Notes under the pieces: model-generated
The model's database searches: none
What the model saw: the letters and a program-made list of their open reading frames with translations, nothing else
Told to the model about the DNA's origin: nothing
Assembly: GCF_004124325.1 (NCBI RefSeq)
Contig: NZ_QBDT01000001.1
Span: 5,022,001-5,086,000 of the forward strand
From: Streptomyces sp. L2
GTDB taxonomy: Bacteria > Actinomycetota > Actinomycetes > Streptomycetales > Streptomycetaceae
Direction: 5' to 3'
DNA length: 64,000 bases
Translations under genes and position numbers: made by a program
Part shown: positions 42,239-50,212 of the stretch, piece after piece
Numbering within the stretch: position 1 is the first letter of the stretch
Layout of the letters: each line of letters begins with the position of its first letter

Positions 42239-42892
42239 GTGACCAAGACACGCACCTCACGCAGCACCTCACGCAGCATCGCCTGTGGCATCGCCGCCCT
42301 CGCCGTCGTCGTCGGCAGCGCGTCGGCGGCCAGCGCGCAGCCGCCCGGCGGCACCCACCCGACGTCGAAGTGGGTGCACGGCTACCAGTTCCACACGGAG
42401 CCCTACGGCATGAACGGCGCCTGGTGCGGACCGGCCGCCACCCGGCTCGCGCTCACCGCACAGGGCAAGAAGCCGTGGCAGAAGACGCTGGCGGCCGAAC
42501 AGCACGCCGGTGACTCCAGGACCGGCCCCGGCACCGACAACATCACCCTGATCACCAGGTCGCTCAACAAGCACCTGGGCAGCGGCTTCTACCAGAGCAA
42601 GTCCGCGAAGAGCCTGTCCAAGCTCAAGAGCGACCTCTTCTACGACATCCCGCACGGGTACGTCATCGTCGCGAACGTCAAGGGCAGCGCGAAGGACACC
42701 AAGGGACACACGCACAACTACGGCGGCGGCCACTACCTCGACGTCGTCGGCTACTACGGCGACGGAGCCCACGTGACCATCGAGGACATCGCCTACGCCC
42801 GCTCGGACTCGCACCGCCGGTACAACATGAGCACCGCGACGTTCCTCAAGTGGATCCACTTCATCCCCGGCAAGGGCGGCTACTCCGCCTGA
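42239..42892 (+). CDS. Secreted C39-like cysteine peptidase family protein
   Basis: The 217-residue product starts at a GTG behind GGGGAGA. Residues 1-34 are a signal peptide (cleavage near ASAQ). The mature protein has a papain-like C39 layout: NGAWCGPAATRLAL (Cys about 63), a central helical part, and GGGHYLDVVGYYGDGAHVTI (His about 164) followed by EDIAYA. A C39-type extracellular peptidase or peptidase-like fold is likely. No ABC domain is attached, so it is not a bacteriocin exporter. Confidence 0.8.
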   Translation: MTKTRTSRSTSRSIACGIAALAVVVGSASAASAQPPGGTHPTSKWVHGYQFHTEPYGMNGAWCGPAATRLALTAQGKKPWQKTLAAEQHAGDSRTGPGTDNITLITRSLNKHLGSGFYQSKSAKSLSKLKSDLFYDIPHGYVIVANVKGSAKDTKGHTHNYGGGHYLDVVGYYGDGAHVTIEDIAYARSDSHRRYNMSTATFLKWIHFIPGKGGYSA

Positions 42893-42987
42893 CCCGGCCC
42901 CGGCGTGCCACGGCCCCCGCCCACGGGGGCCGTGGTTCGGTGGTGGGCGCAGGGTGTTCGACCCGTGCGCCCGTCCGAGGAGGTCCG

Positions 42988-43347
42988 ATGGAACCCAGCG
43001 GCATCACACCGAACCTGCGCGTCACCGACATCGGCGCCGCCCGGGACTTCTACACCGGCTATCTCGGCCTGAGCGTCGAGTCGTTGAACATGGGATGGGT
43101 GGCGCGGTACGAGTCGCCCGACGGCCGGGCGCGGCTGCAACTGGTCACGCGGGACGCCACCGCGCCCGTGGACTCGGTGGTCTCGGTCATGGCCGGGGCG
43201 GCCGTCGGCGAGGCGTACGCCGAGGCGCGCCGGCGCGGGTACGAGATCGTGTATCCGCTCACCGAGGAACCCTGGGGCCTGCGCCGGTTCTTCGTCCGCG
43301 ACCCCGCCGGCAACGTCCTGAACATCGTCAGCCACCCGGACGACTGA
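42988..43347 (+). CDS. VOC-family (glyoxalase/bleomycin resistance-like) protein
   Basis: GAGGAGG lies five bases before the ATG. The 119-residue product has two beta-alpha-beta-beta-beta units: ITPNLRVTDIGAARDFYTGY and VSVMAGAAVGEAYAEARRRG, ending with RRFFVRDPAGNVLNIVSHPDD, which holds the usual metal-ligand glutamate or its replacement. Small-molecule binding or resistance is possible; the exact role cannot be read. Confidence 0.88.
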   Translation: MEPSGITPNLRVTDIGAARDFYTGYLGLSVESLNMGWVARYESPDGRARLQLVTRDATAPVDSVVSVMAGAAVGEAYAEARRRGYEIVYPLTEEPWGLRRFFVRDPAGNVLNIVSHPDD

Positions 43348-43404
43348 GGGCCACCAGCCCCGCGCCACTGTCCATCTGATGGCCCGTCAATTACCGTGCC
43401 CGCC

Positions 43405-45066
43405 ATGGACTCCAAGGCGCGCACGGTCGCCGAGCTGGTCGCCGCCCGGTGGGACGACCACCGTCCGCGGTTGTGGTGCGAGGAGCGGGTGCTCAGCGGG
43501 CACGAGGTGGCCGCCGGTGCCGCCGCCCGGGCCGCGCTGCTCGGCGACCTGCTGCCCGCCGGTGCCGTACCGCACCTCGGGGTGCTCCTCGACAACACCG
43601 AGGAGTTCCCGCTGTGGCTGGGCGCCGCCGCGCTCGCCGGGGCCGCCGTCGCCGGGATCAACCCGACCCGGCGCGGTGCCGAGCTGGCGCGGGACATCCT
43701 GCACACCGAGTGCGCCCTGCTGGTCACCGAGCGGGCCCACCTGTCGCTGCTGGACGGACTGGAGCTGCCCGGCGTGCGGCTGCTCGTCACGGACACGCCC
43801 GGGTACGGCGAGCTGCTCGCGCCGTACGCCGGTGCCGTGCCCGACCCGGGGCGGGCCGCGCCCCGCGACCGGCTGCTGCTCTACTTCACCTCCGGGTCCA
43901 CCGGCGCGCCCAAGGCCGCGATCTGCACCCAGGGCCGGCTCGCCGCCGCCGGGTACGCGCTGGCCGGGCAGTTCGGGGTGCGGCCCGACGACGTGCACTA
44001 CGTCTGCATGCCGATGTTCCACGGCAACGCGGTGATCGCGGACTGGGCGCCGGCGCTGGCCGCCGGGGCCGGGGTGGCGCTGCGGCGGCGGTTCTCGGCC
44101 TCCGGGTTCCTCGCGGATGTCCGCGGGTACGGGGCGACGTACTTCACCTACGTGGGGCGGGCCGTCCAGTACATCCTGGCCACCGAGGAGCGCGACGACG
44201 ACCGGGACAATCCGCTCCGGGTCGGTTTCGGCACCGAGGCGGGCGCGGTGGACGCGGCGGCCTTCGAGCGGCGGTTCGGGGTGCGGCTGGTGGAGGGCTA
44301 CGGCTCCTCCGAGGGCGGGGCGGCCGTGCAGTGGTCGCCGGGCACCCCGGCCGGGGCCGTGGGGCGGGCGGCGCCCGGTCTCGTCGTACTCGACCAGGAG
44401 ACCCGCGCCGAGTGCCCGCGCGCCGTCTTCGACCGGGCGGGCCGGTTGCTGAACGGGGACGAGGCGATAGGGGAGCTGGTCAATCGGGGGCCGAACCCCT
44501 TCGAGGGGTACTGGCGCAACCCGGAGGCGGAGCGGGAGCGGCGGCGCGACGACGGGTACTGGACGGGCGACCTGTTCTACCGGGACCCCGACGGCTACCT
44601 CTACTTCGCCGGCCGCACCGACGACCGGATCCGGGTCGACGGCGAGAACCTGGCCGCCGCGATGATCGAGAACATCCTCGCCCGGTACGACGGTGCCGAC
44701 GCGGTCGCCGTCTACGCGGTGCCGGACCCGGTGACCGGGGACCAGGTGATGGCGACGATCGCCGGGAGGTTCGAGCCGGCGGCCTTCGCGGAGTTCCTGG
44801 GCGCACAGCCGGACCTCGGGACGAAGATGGCGCCCCGGTTCGTGCGGGTGGTCGAGCGGATGCCGGTCACGGCGACGAACAAGATCCAGCGGGGGCGGCT
44901 GCGGAGGGAGGGGGTGCGGTGCGGGGATCCGGTGTGGTGGTGTCCGCCGGAGGAGGGGGTGTATCGGGTGCTGGGGGTGGAGGACGTCGAAGGGCCCCTC
45001 GTCCCGGGGGATGAGGGGCCCTTCTGTGCTGTGCGCCGCCAGGGACTCGAACCCCGGACCCGCTGA
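43405..45066 (+). CDS. Acyl-CoA synthetase (FadD17-like), C-terminus running into tRNA-Lys
   Basis: The 553-residue adenylate-forming enzyme has the ATP loop LYFTSGSTGAPKAAI, the aromatic motif VEGYGSSEGG, the hinge DGYLYFAGRTDDRIRVDGEN and the catalytic lysine in TATNKIQRGR. It activates fatty or related acids to acyl-CoA via acyl-AMP. After the normal family end, around CGDPVWWC, the frame has no stop: it reads through the tRNA terminator hairpin and into the antisense of tRNA-Lys, ending CAVRRQGLEPRTR with TGA at 45064-45066. GTG 43396 is an alternative start. Confidence 0.88.
   Translation: MDSKARTVAELVAARWDDHRPRLWCEERVLSGHEVAAGAAARAALLGDLLPAGAVPHLGVLLDNTEEFPLWLGAAALAGAAVAGINPTRRGAELARDILHTECALLVTERAHLSLLDGLELPGVRLLVTDTPGYGELLAPYAGAVPDPGRAAPRDRLLLYFTSGSTGAPKAAICTQGRLAAAGYALAGQFGVRPDDVHYVCMPMFHGNAVIADWAPALAAGAGVALRRRFSASGFLADVRGYGATYFTYVGRAVQYILATEERDDDRDNPLRVGFGTEAGAVDAAAFERRFGVRLVEGYGSSEGGAAVQWSPGTPAGAVGRAAPGLVVLDQETRAECPRAVFDRAGRLLNGDEAIGELVNRGPNPFEGYWRNPEAERERRRDDGYWTGDLFYRDPDGYLYFAGRTDDRIRVDGENLAAAMIENILARYDGADAVAVYAVPDPVTGDQVMATIAGRFEPAAFAEFLGAQPDLGTKMAPRFVRVVERMPVTATNKIQRGRLRREGVRCGDPVWWCPPEEGVYRVLGVEDVEGPLVPGDEGPFCAVRRQGLEPRTR
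44990..45023 (-). terminator. Terminator of the second tRNA-Lys, inside the acyl-CoA synthetase frame
   Basis: AAGGGCCCCTC (44990-45000) and GAGGGGCCCTT (45013-45023) form a perfect 11-base stem, starting nine bases past the tRNA 3' end on the minus strand. On the plus strand the same bases are codons of the synthetase. Confidence 0.75.
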
Positions 45067-45105
45067 TTAAGAGTCAGCTGCTCTAACCAACTGAGCTAGC
45101 GGCGC
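45032..45105 (-). tRNA. tRNA-Lys (anticodon CTT), second copy
   Basis: The 74 bases are identical to the gene at 35915-35988, including discriminator A and anticodon CTT. Flanking sequences differ immediately outside the mature tRNA, so only the gene itself is duplicated. Confidence 0.97.
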
Positions 45106-45250
45106 GTGACTCTCGCCGTCCGCGGTGTTTCGCGGGCGGCGACGAAGAAAATAGTACCTGGTCCTGAGGGGTGCTTCTGACCAGGGCGGGGTGCGTGGGG
45201 GCGGGGGCGGTTATGGGCGCCGCACACTGGGTGGTGCGGCTGCGCCCACC

Positions 45251-45271
45251 CGTGCCGCCCCTTGCGGCACG
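45251..45271 (-). terminator. Terminator hairpin after the IclR gene
   Basis: CGTGCCGC-CCCTT-GCGGCACG is a perfect eight-base stem 20 bases past the IclR stop on the minus strand. Confidence 0.65.
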
Positions 45272-45291
45272 CATGCCCGCAGCTACGTCGC

Positions 45292-46050
45292 TCAGATCGT
45301 CAGTGACAGGAGTACCGGGGTTGCGCATTTGTTCAGGGTGTTCGCCGCCGCCTTCAGGCGGTGGGCGTGTTCCAGGGGGAGGGAGAGGGCCAGGCAGCCG
45401 ACTGTGGTGCCGGCGGTGATGGGGACGGCGGCGCAGACCGTGCCGATCGCGTACTCCTGCAGGTCCAGGACGGGCACCGAGGACGGCTGGGAGTCGAGGC
45501 GGGAGAGGAGCAGCTTGTCGCTGGTGATGGTGCGCGAGGTGAGGCGGGCCATCTTGTGCCGGGACAGGTGGTCGCGGCGGGCGCCCGGGTCCAGCTGGGT
45601 GAGCAGGCTCTTGCCGACGGCGGTGGCGTGGGCGCAGGAGCGGAAGTCGACCCACTCGTTGACCGCCGGGGTGGCCGGGCCGTCGGCGTACTGGGTGACG
45701 CTGACCTCGCCGTCGACGTACCGGCTCAGGTAGACGGCCGCGCCGACCGAGTCGCGCAGCCGGTCCAGGGTCTGCTGGAGCTTCTCGCGTACGGCACCCT
45801 CGCGGCCGTGGGCCGAGGCGAGGCGGCGCAGGGTCTCGCCGGTGACGTACGCCCGGTCGGTGAGCTGGGTGACGTACCCCTCGCGGCGCAGCATGCGCAG
45901 CAGCGCGGTCAGCCGCTCGGGCCGCAGGCGGGTGCGGCGGGCCAGCTCGGTGTCGGTGACGCCGGCGGAGTGCCGGGCCACGGTCTCCAGCACGCGCAGC
46001 GCGTCCTGGGCGGAGTGGTACGGGGTGGTCGGCTCGTTCGTCAGCGCCAC
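45292..46050 (-). CDS. IclR-family transcriptional regulator
   Basis: The 252-residue protein starts at GTG 46050 (AAGGGGAAG upstream); the longer frame is ignored. It has an N-terminal winged helix (AQDALRVLETVARHSAGVTD, ELARRTRLRPERLTALLRML) and an effector-binding domain (AAVYLSRYVDGEVSVTQYAD, FRSCAHATAVGKSLL, IGTVCAAVPI). It lies directly downstream of the ABC importer genes on the same strand, separated by 292 bases that contain two palindromes. It probably senses the imported compound or a catabolite and controls this cluster. Confidence 0.92.
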   Translation of the reverse strand: MALTNEPTTPYHSAQDALRVLETVARHSAGVTDTELARRTRLRPERLTALLRMLRREGYVTQLTDRAYVTGETLRRLASAHGREGAVREKLQQTLDRLRDSVGAAVYLSRYVDGEVSVTQYADGPATPAVNEWVDFRSCAHATAVGKSLLTQLDPGARRDHLSRHKMARLTSRTITSDKLLLSRLDSQPSSVPVLDLQEYAIGTVCAAVPITAGTTVGCLALSLPLEHAHRLKAAANTLNKCATPVLLSLTI

Positions 46051-46153
46051 GGTGCTTCCCCTTGCGCTCGCCTGTCCGGCCGCGGGATCCGGCCGGCGGA
46101 CGGTGTCGTGGAACAAGTGGAACGGGTGTCCGGAACGGTGTCCGGAACGGGTT

Positions 46154-46172
46154 TCGTGGAACGGGTCCACGA
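46154..46172. promoter_or_regulatory. Candidate IclR operator TCGTGGA-N5-TCCACGA
   Basis: Perfect seven-base arms with a five-base spacer lie about 105 bases upstream of the IclR start. Neighbouring GTGGAACGG/CCGGAACGG direct repeats (46105-46165) give further half-sites. Confidence 0.4.
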
Positions 46173-46251
46173 TAGCGGTCAAGGCGGCCGGGGGGAGGGG
46201 GTGTTGGCGAGATTGTGGTCCTCGCCCACACCCCTCAGCAGGGACGCAGGC

Positions 46252-46271
46252 CTGTTGGCATATGCCAGCAG
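46252..46271. promoter_or_regulatory. Palindrome CTGTTGGCATATGCCAGCAG in the IclR upstream region
   Basis: A perfect 12-base core (TGGCATATGCCA) is flanked by CTG/CAG with one mismatched pair between. It lies between the ehuA stop and the IclR gene. It could be an operator or part of an attenuator for read-through from ehuA. Confidence 0.4.
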
Positions 46272-46342
46272 TACCATCTGGCGACCCGACCTCCCCCTTT
46301 TCGGCCGACTGCGGTCCGGAGTCCGTCGCACACGTTCCGTGA

Positions 46343-47125
46343 CTACAGGACCGCGCCGAGGAACTCCCGGGTGCGGTCCTGCTCCGGGTCGCTGAAGATC
46401 TTCTCCGGGGGCCCGGACTCGATGATCCGCCCCGAGTCGAACATCAGGACCTGGTCGGAGATGTCCCGGGCGAAGTTCATCTCGTGGGTCACGCACAGCA
46501 TCGTGATGTCCGTGCTGCGGGCGATGTCCCGGAGCAGGTCCAGCACGCCCGCGACCAGCTCGGGGTCGAGCGCCGAGGTGACCTCGTCCAGCAGCAGCAC
46601 CCGCGGCCGCATCGCCAGCGCCCGGGCGATCGCCACCCGCTGCTGCTGGCCGCCGGACAGCTGGGTCGGCCGCGCGTCGCACTTGTCGGCCAGACCCACC
46701 AGGTCCAGCAGACCGCGGGCGCGCTCCTCGGCCTCGTCCTTGGACAGGCCCAGCACGGTCACCGGCGCCTCGGTGATGTTCCGCAGCACGCTCATGTTCG
46801 GGAACAGGTTGAACTGCTGGAACACCATTCCGATCTTCTTGCGCACCTCCCGGCACTGCTTCTCCGACGCCGGGAACAACTGCTCCCCGTCGACGGTGAT
46901 CGTGCCCTCGTCGGGCTTGGTCAGCGTCATCAGGAGTCTGAGGATCGTCGTCTTGCCCGATCCGGACGGCCCGATGAGCGTGACGTGTTTGCCCGCGTCC
47001 ACGGAGAAGTCGAGGTGGTCCAGGACCGTGTTGTCCCCGAACCGCTTGGTCACCTGGTCCAGGCGGACCAGCGGGCTGCCCTGCGTGGCGGGGTCGGTCG
47101 GCTGCTTGCTGGTGTCAACGGACAA
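46343..47125 (-). CDS. ehuA: Polar-amino-acid/ectoine-type ABC transporter ATPase
   Basis: The 260-residue ATPase has Walker A GPSGSGKTT, Q-loop QQFNLFPNMSV, signature LSGGQQQRVAIARAL, Walker B VLLLDEVTSALDP and the H-switch VTHEMNFA. It energises the two permeases encoded upstream. The start is TTG 47125, chosen because GGAG is correctly spaced and the product then begins MSVDTSKQ-like; it overlaps the ehuD stop by 11 bases. Closest family by eye is EhuA of ectoine/hydroxyectoine uptake; the true substrate here is uncertain. Confidence 0.88.
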   Translation of the reverse strand: MSVDTSKQPTDPATQGSPLVRLDQVTKRFGDNTVLDHLDFSVDAGKHVTLIGPSGSGKTTILRLLMTLTKPDEGTITVDGEQLFPASEKQCREVRKKIGMVFQQFNLFPNMSVLRNITEAPVTVLGLSKDEAEERARGLLDLVGLADKCDARPTQLSGGQQQRVAIARALAMRPRVLLLDEVTSALDPELVAGVLDLLRDIARSTDITMLCVTHEMNFARDISDQVLMFDSGRIIESGPPEKIFSDPEQDRTREFLGAVL

Positions 47126-47765
47126 GGCGTCGCTCCAGGGTGCGAAGGAGAAGGGAGGCGAGGTAGGACAGGACGATGAAGGCGACACCGATCACGGTCA
47201 CCGGCTCGGTGAACTGGAAGTGCTGCTGGGAGAAGAGCCGGGCCTGGCCCATCATGTCCAGCACGGTGATCACCATCAGCAGCGGCGTGTCCTTGAGCAT
47301 GGCGATCACGTAGTTGCCGAGCACCGGCACCACGCGGCGGATCGCCTGCGGCAGGATCACCGTCGTCCAGGTCCGCCGCCGCGGCAGGTTCAGCGCGGTC
47401 GCCGCCTCCCACTGGCCCACGGGCACGGCCTCGATGCCGGCCCGGTAGACCTGCATCGTGTACGTCGAGTAGTGCAGGCCGATCGCGACGACACCGGTGG
47501 TCAGCGCCGAGAACGTCAGCCCCCACTCCGGCAGCACGTAGAAGAGGAAGAACAGCTGCACCAGCAGCGGGGTGTTGCGCACGAACTCGGTGACGATCCC
47601 GACCGGCCAGCGCACCAGCCGGGTCGGCGTGCGCATCAGCAGCGTCCACACCAGGCCCAGCCCGAACGAGATCAGCGAACCCAGCGCCAGCGCCTCCAGG
47701 GTGACCAGCAGGCCGTCCCAGAAGTGCGGCATGAAGTCGCTCACGGCGTTCCAGTCCCACTTCAC
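47115..47765 (-). CDS. ehuD: ABC transporter permease EhuD-like
   Basis: The 216-residue membrane protein begins MKWDWNAVSDFMPHFWDGLL, has about five helices of the HisMQ type and the EAA loop GQWEAATALNLPRRRTWTTV, which contacts the ATPase. The GTG start overlaps the ehuC stop by four bases. It pairs with EhuC as a heterodimeric channel. Confidence 0.9.
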   Translation of the reverse strand: MKWDWNAVSDFMPHFWDGLLVTLEALALGSLISFGLGLVWTLLMRTPTRLVRWPVGIVTEFVRNTPLLVQLFFLFYVLPEWGLTFSALTTGVVAIGLHYSTYTMQVYRAGIEAVPVGQWEAATALNLPRRRTWTTVILPQAIRRVVPVLGNYVIAMLKDTPLLMVITVLDMMGQARLFSQQHFQFTEPVTVIGVAFIVLSYLASLLLRTLERRLVR

Positions 47766-48496
47766 GACGCACCTCCGGCGACACCCGCGACACCCGCGCC
47801 GGTGGTCTCGGCGCGCTTCGGCTCACGCGCGGACACCGCGCGCTCCGGTCCCCTGCCGACCCCGGCCTTCAGCCGCCGCTCCAGCGCCCGCATCAGCCGG
47901 GTGAGGACGAAGGCGATCACGAAGTAGATCAGCAGGATGTACGTGTAGATCTCCGCGCTCTCCTGCAGCGCGAGCCGCACCAGCTTGCCGCTGAACGTCA
48001 GGTCGCCCATGCCCATCACCGACACCAGCGCGGTGCCCTTGAGCAGTTCCACCAGCAGGTTGCTGAACGGCGGGATCATCTCCGGCACCGCCTGCGGCAG
48101 CAGGATCTTGCGCAGCCGCTGGCCCGGGGTGAAACCGAGCGCGACCCCGCCCTCCTGCTGCGCCGGGTCCACCGCCTTCAGGGCGCCGCGCACGATCTCC
48201 GCGCCGTACGCCCCGTACGTCATGCCGAGCGCCAGCGTGCCCGCCCACATCGGGACCAGCTGCCAGCCGAAGGCCAGCGGCAGCACGAAGAACACCCAGA
48301 AGATCATCACCAGCGCCGAGGTCCCGCGGAACACCTCGGTGTAGAAGCCCGCGACGAAGCGGACGATCCACAGCCGGCTGGTGCGCGCGATCCCCACGCC
48401 GAACGACACCGCGGCCCCCAGCAGCGCGCTGAAGAACAGCAGTTGGAGCGTGACCCACACGCCCCTCAGTACGAGTTCCCACAGTCCCGAGGTCAT
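47762..48496 (-). CDS. ehuC: ABC transporter permease EhuC-like
   Basis: The 244-residue permease starts at an ATG that overlaps the ehuB stop (ATGA). It has HisMQ-type helices, the EAA loop QEGGVALGFTPGQRLRKILL, and an extended hydrophilic C-terminus (GRGPERAVSAREPKRAETTG) not needed for transport. It works with EhuD. A GTG/ATG three codons upstream (48505) is another possible start. Confidence 0.9.
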   Translation of the reverse strand: MTSGLWELVLRGVWVTLQLLFFSALLGAAVSFGVGIARTSRLWIVRFVAGFYTEVFRGTSALVMIFWVFFVLPLAFGWQLVPMWAGTLALGMTYGAYGAEIVRGALKAVDPAQQEGGVALGFTPGQRLRKILLPQAVPEMIPPFSNLLVELLKGTALVSVMGMGDLTFSGKLVRLALQESAEIYTYILLIYFVIAFVLTRLMRALERRLKAGVGRGPERAVSAREPKRAETTGAGVAGVAGGAS

Positions 48497-49407
48497 CCGC
48501 CGCACAGCTCCTTCGCGGTCAGATCCGTCATCTCGGCCTCGGTGAACCCGAACGGCTTGAGGATCCGGAAGAGTTCACCGCTCTTCTTCAGCTTGCGCAG
48601 CTCGACGTTGAAGGCGTCCCGCAGGTTCGTCTCGGTCGGCCGGAACGCGAACGCGCCCCCGTCGACGTGCCGTTTGCCGTCCACGATCGGCGCGAACGCC
48701 TTCGTCGCCTCCGCCTTCGAGGACTTCTTCACCACCTCGCGGACGGTCAGCGCCGTCCCCGAGAAGACGTCCGCGCGTCCCGCCTCGACCGCGTTCAGGC
48801 CCGCGACCTGGTCCGGGACGATCAGGATGTCGCTCTGCTTGTAGCCCGCGTCGATCGCGTACTGGATCTCCGCGTAACCGGTGCCCGTCGCGAACTTCGC
48901 CTTCTTCGCGACGATGTCCTGGTAGTTGTGCAGGCCCTTCGGATTGCCCTTGCGCACGATGAACGCGTCGAGCATCTGGTAGTCCGGATCGGCGAAGATC
49001 ACCTGCGCGCAGCGGTCCGGATTGACGTACATCCCGGCCGCGACGACGTCGAACTGCTGCGAGTTGAGGCCGGGGATCAGCGAGCCGAACTCGGTCGGCA
49101 CGGGCTGCACCCGGTCCACCCCGAGCCGTTTGAAGATCACCCTGGCGAGTTCGGGCGCCTCACCGGTCAGGTCGCCGTTCTTGTCGATGTACCCGAACGG
49201 TATCTCGCCGGCGATCCCGAGCCGTACGACCCCCTGGGCGCGCAGGCGCCGCAGCAGGTCACCACCCTTGACCGTGGAGGCGGAGGCCACCCGGGAGCAC
49301 CCGGCGGCACCCAGGGCACCGAGCGCCGCCACCCCCGCGAGCAGCGACCGGCGAGAGGGTCCGTTTGTGTGCACGCCATGACGTGAATGTCTGTGTGGTG
49401 GAGCCAT
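48493..49407 (-). CDS. ehuB: Solute-binding lipoprotein EhuB-like
   Basis: The periplasmic-type binding protein has a twin-arginine lipoprotein leader (PSRRSLLAGVAALGALGAAGC, cut at the Cys near residue 37 from this start) and a class II amino-acid-binding fold: RLGIAGEIPFGYIDKNGDLT, RLGVDRVQPVPTEFGSLIPG, DVVAAGMYVNPDRCAQVIFA. EhuB members bind ectoines. Start is unsure: ATG 49407 leaves only 47 bases to the divergent DUF3830 start, while GTG 49374 gives a more usual leader. Confidence 0.85.
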   Translation of the reverse strand: MAPPHRHSRHGVHTNGPSRRSLLAGVAALGALGAAGCSRVASASTVKGGDLLRRLRAQGVVRLGIAGEIPFGYIDKNGDLTGEAPELARVIFKRLGVDRVQPVPTEFGSLIPGLNSQQFDVVAAGMYVNPDRCAQVIFADPDYQMLDAFIVRKGNPKGLHNYQDIVAKKAKFATGTGYAEIQYAIDAGYKQSDILIVPDQVAGLNAVEAGRADVFSGTALTVREVVKKSSKAEATKAFAPIVDGKRHVDGGAFAFRPTETNLRDAFNVELRKLKKSGELFRILKPFGFTEAEMTDLTAKELCGG

Positions 49408-49454
49408 GGCGGCGCGGCTACCCAACCGCTTGCGATGTATGCACCATGGAATTC

Positions 49455-49949
49455 ATGACGGACCGCTACCTGGAAGTGTCCCTGGTCAAGCGCGGAATCA
49501 CGTGCACGGCACGGCTCCTCGACGAACGCGCGCCCCGCACCTGCGCCGCGGTGTGGGACGCGCTGCCGCTCGCCGGCGACGTCTACCACGCCAAGTACGC
49601 GCGCAACGAGATCTACGCCCTCTTCCCGCCGTTCGCGGCGACGGAGCCGCCGCTGGAGAACCCGACCGTCACCCCGATCCCCGGAGACCTCTGCTACTTC
49701 TCCTTCGCCGGCGCCGAACTCGGCACGCGGGCCTACGGCTACGACCGCGAGGTACGCCCCGGCACCACCGTCGTCGACCTCGCCCTCTTCTACGAGCGCA
49801 ACAACCTCCTCCTCAACGCCGACGTCGGCTGGGTCCCCGGCACGGTCTGGGGCCAGATCACCGACAACCTCGACGCCCTGGCCGAAGCCTGCAACGACCT
49901 GTGGCGCACGGGAGCGGCAGGGGAGACGCTGAGCTTCCGCAGGGCCTGA
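49455..49949 (+). CDS. DUF3830 family protein
   Basis: The 164-residue product (MTDRYLEVSLVKRGITCTAR) matches DUF3830, a cyclophilin-like beta-barrel family that occurs in catabolic clusters with Asp/Glu-racemase-type enzymes and ABC importers. Conserved-looking segments are RTCAAVWDALPLAGDVYHAKYAR, GDLCYFSFAGAE and FYERNNLLLN. Its catalytic role is unknown. An ATG three codons upstream (49446) is also possible. It diverges from ehuB across a very short gap, implying joint control. Confidence 0.85.
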   Translation: MTDRYLEVSLVKRGITCTARLLDERAPRTCAAVWDALPLAGDVYHAKYARNEIYALFPPFAATEPPLENPTVTPIPGDLCYFSFAGAELGTRAYGYDREVRPGTTVVDLALFYERNNLLLNADVGWVPGTVWGQITDNLDALAEACNDLWRTGAAGETLSFRRA

Positions 49950-49960
49950 CGCGCCGGGGC

Positions 49961-50080
49961 CCGCCGAGCTTGACCTCTGCGGGTCCGTCGGGTGTGGCCC
50001 TTGCGGGTCCGTCGGGCGTGGCCCTTGCGGGTCCGCCGAGCTCGACTCCTGCGGGTCCGCCGGGCCTGACCCGCTGGGGC
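49961..50080. repeat. 24-bp minisatellite, five units
   Basis: Five consecutive 24-bp units of the form CCGTCGGGYGTGGCCCTTGC+GGGT begin 12 bases after the DUF3830 stop. Period and location between convergent genes mirror the larger array at 38478-38957. Confidence 0.8.
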
Positions 50081-50159
50081 CCCGGCCGGGCGGACCCGAT
50101 GCCGGCCCGCCGGGCCTGCTCCGATGTCGGCCCGCCGAGCCCGCCCGCGCACCTCATTT

Positions 50160-50190
50160 CCGCCGCGACGGTGCTCAGCCGTCGCGGCGG
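50160..50190. terminator. Bidirectional terminator between DUF3830 and amidase genes
   Basis: CCGCCGCGACGG, a seven-base loop and CCGTCGCGGCGG form a perfect 12-base stem located between the two convergent stops. Confidence 0.75.
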
Positions 50191-50212
50191 TGTTCGCGGT
50201 GCCGGGGGTATC

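Noticed and set aside
35915..45105. Integrated element with tRNA-Lys attachment sites
   Set aside because: No integrase, transposase or plasmid genes occur between the copies, and the identity covers exactly the whole mature tRNA rather than a 3' segment; kept only as a low-weight finding.
46343..49407. Confident call of an ectoine/hydroxyectoine uptake system
   Set aside because: The four proteins resemble EhuABCD, but the neighbours (amidase, racemase-fold pair, DUF3830) do not fit ectoine metabolism; names are kept only as family labels.
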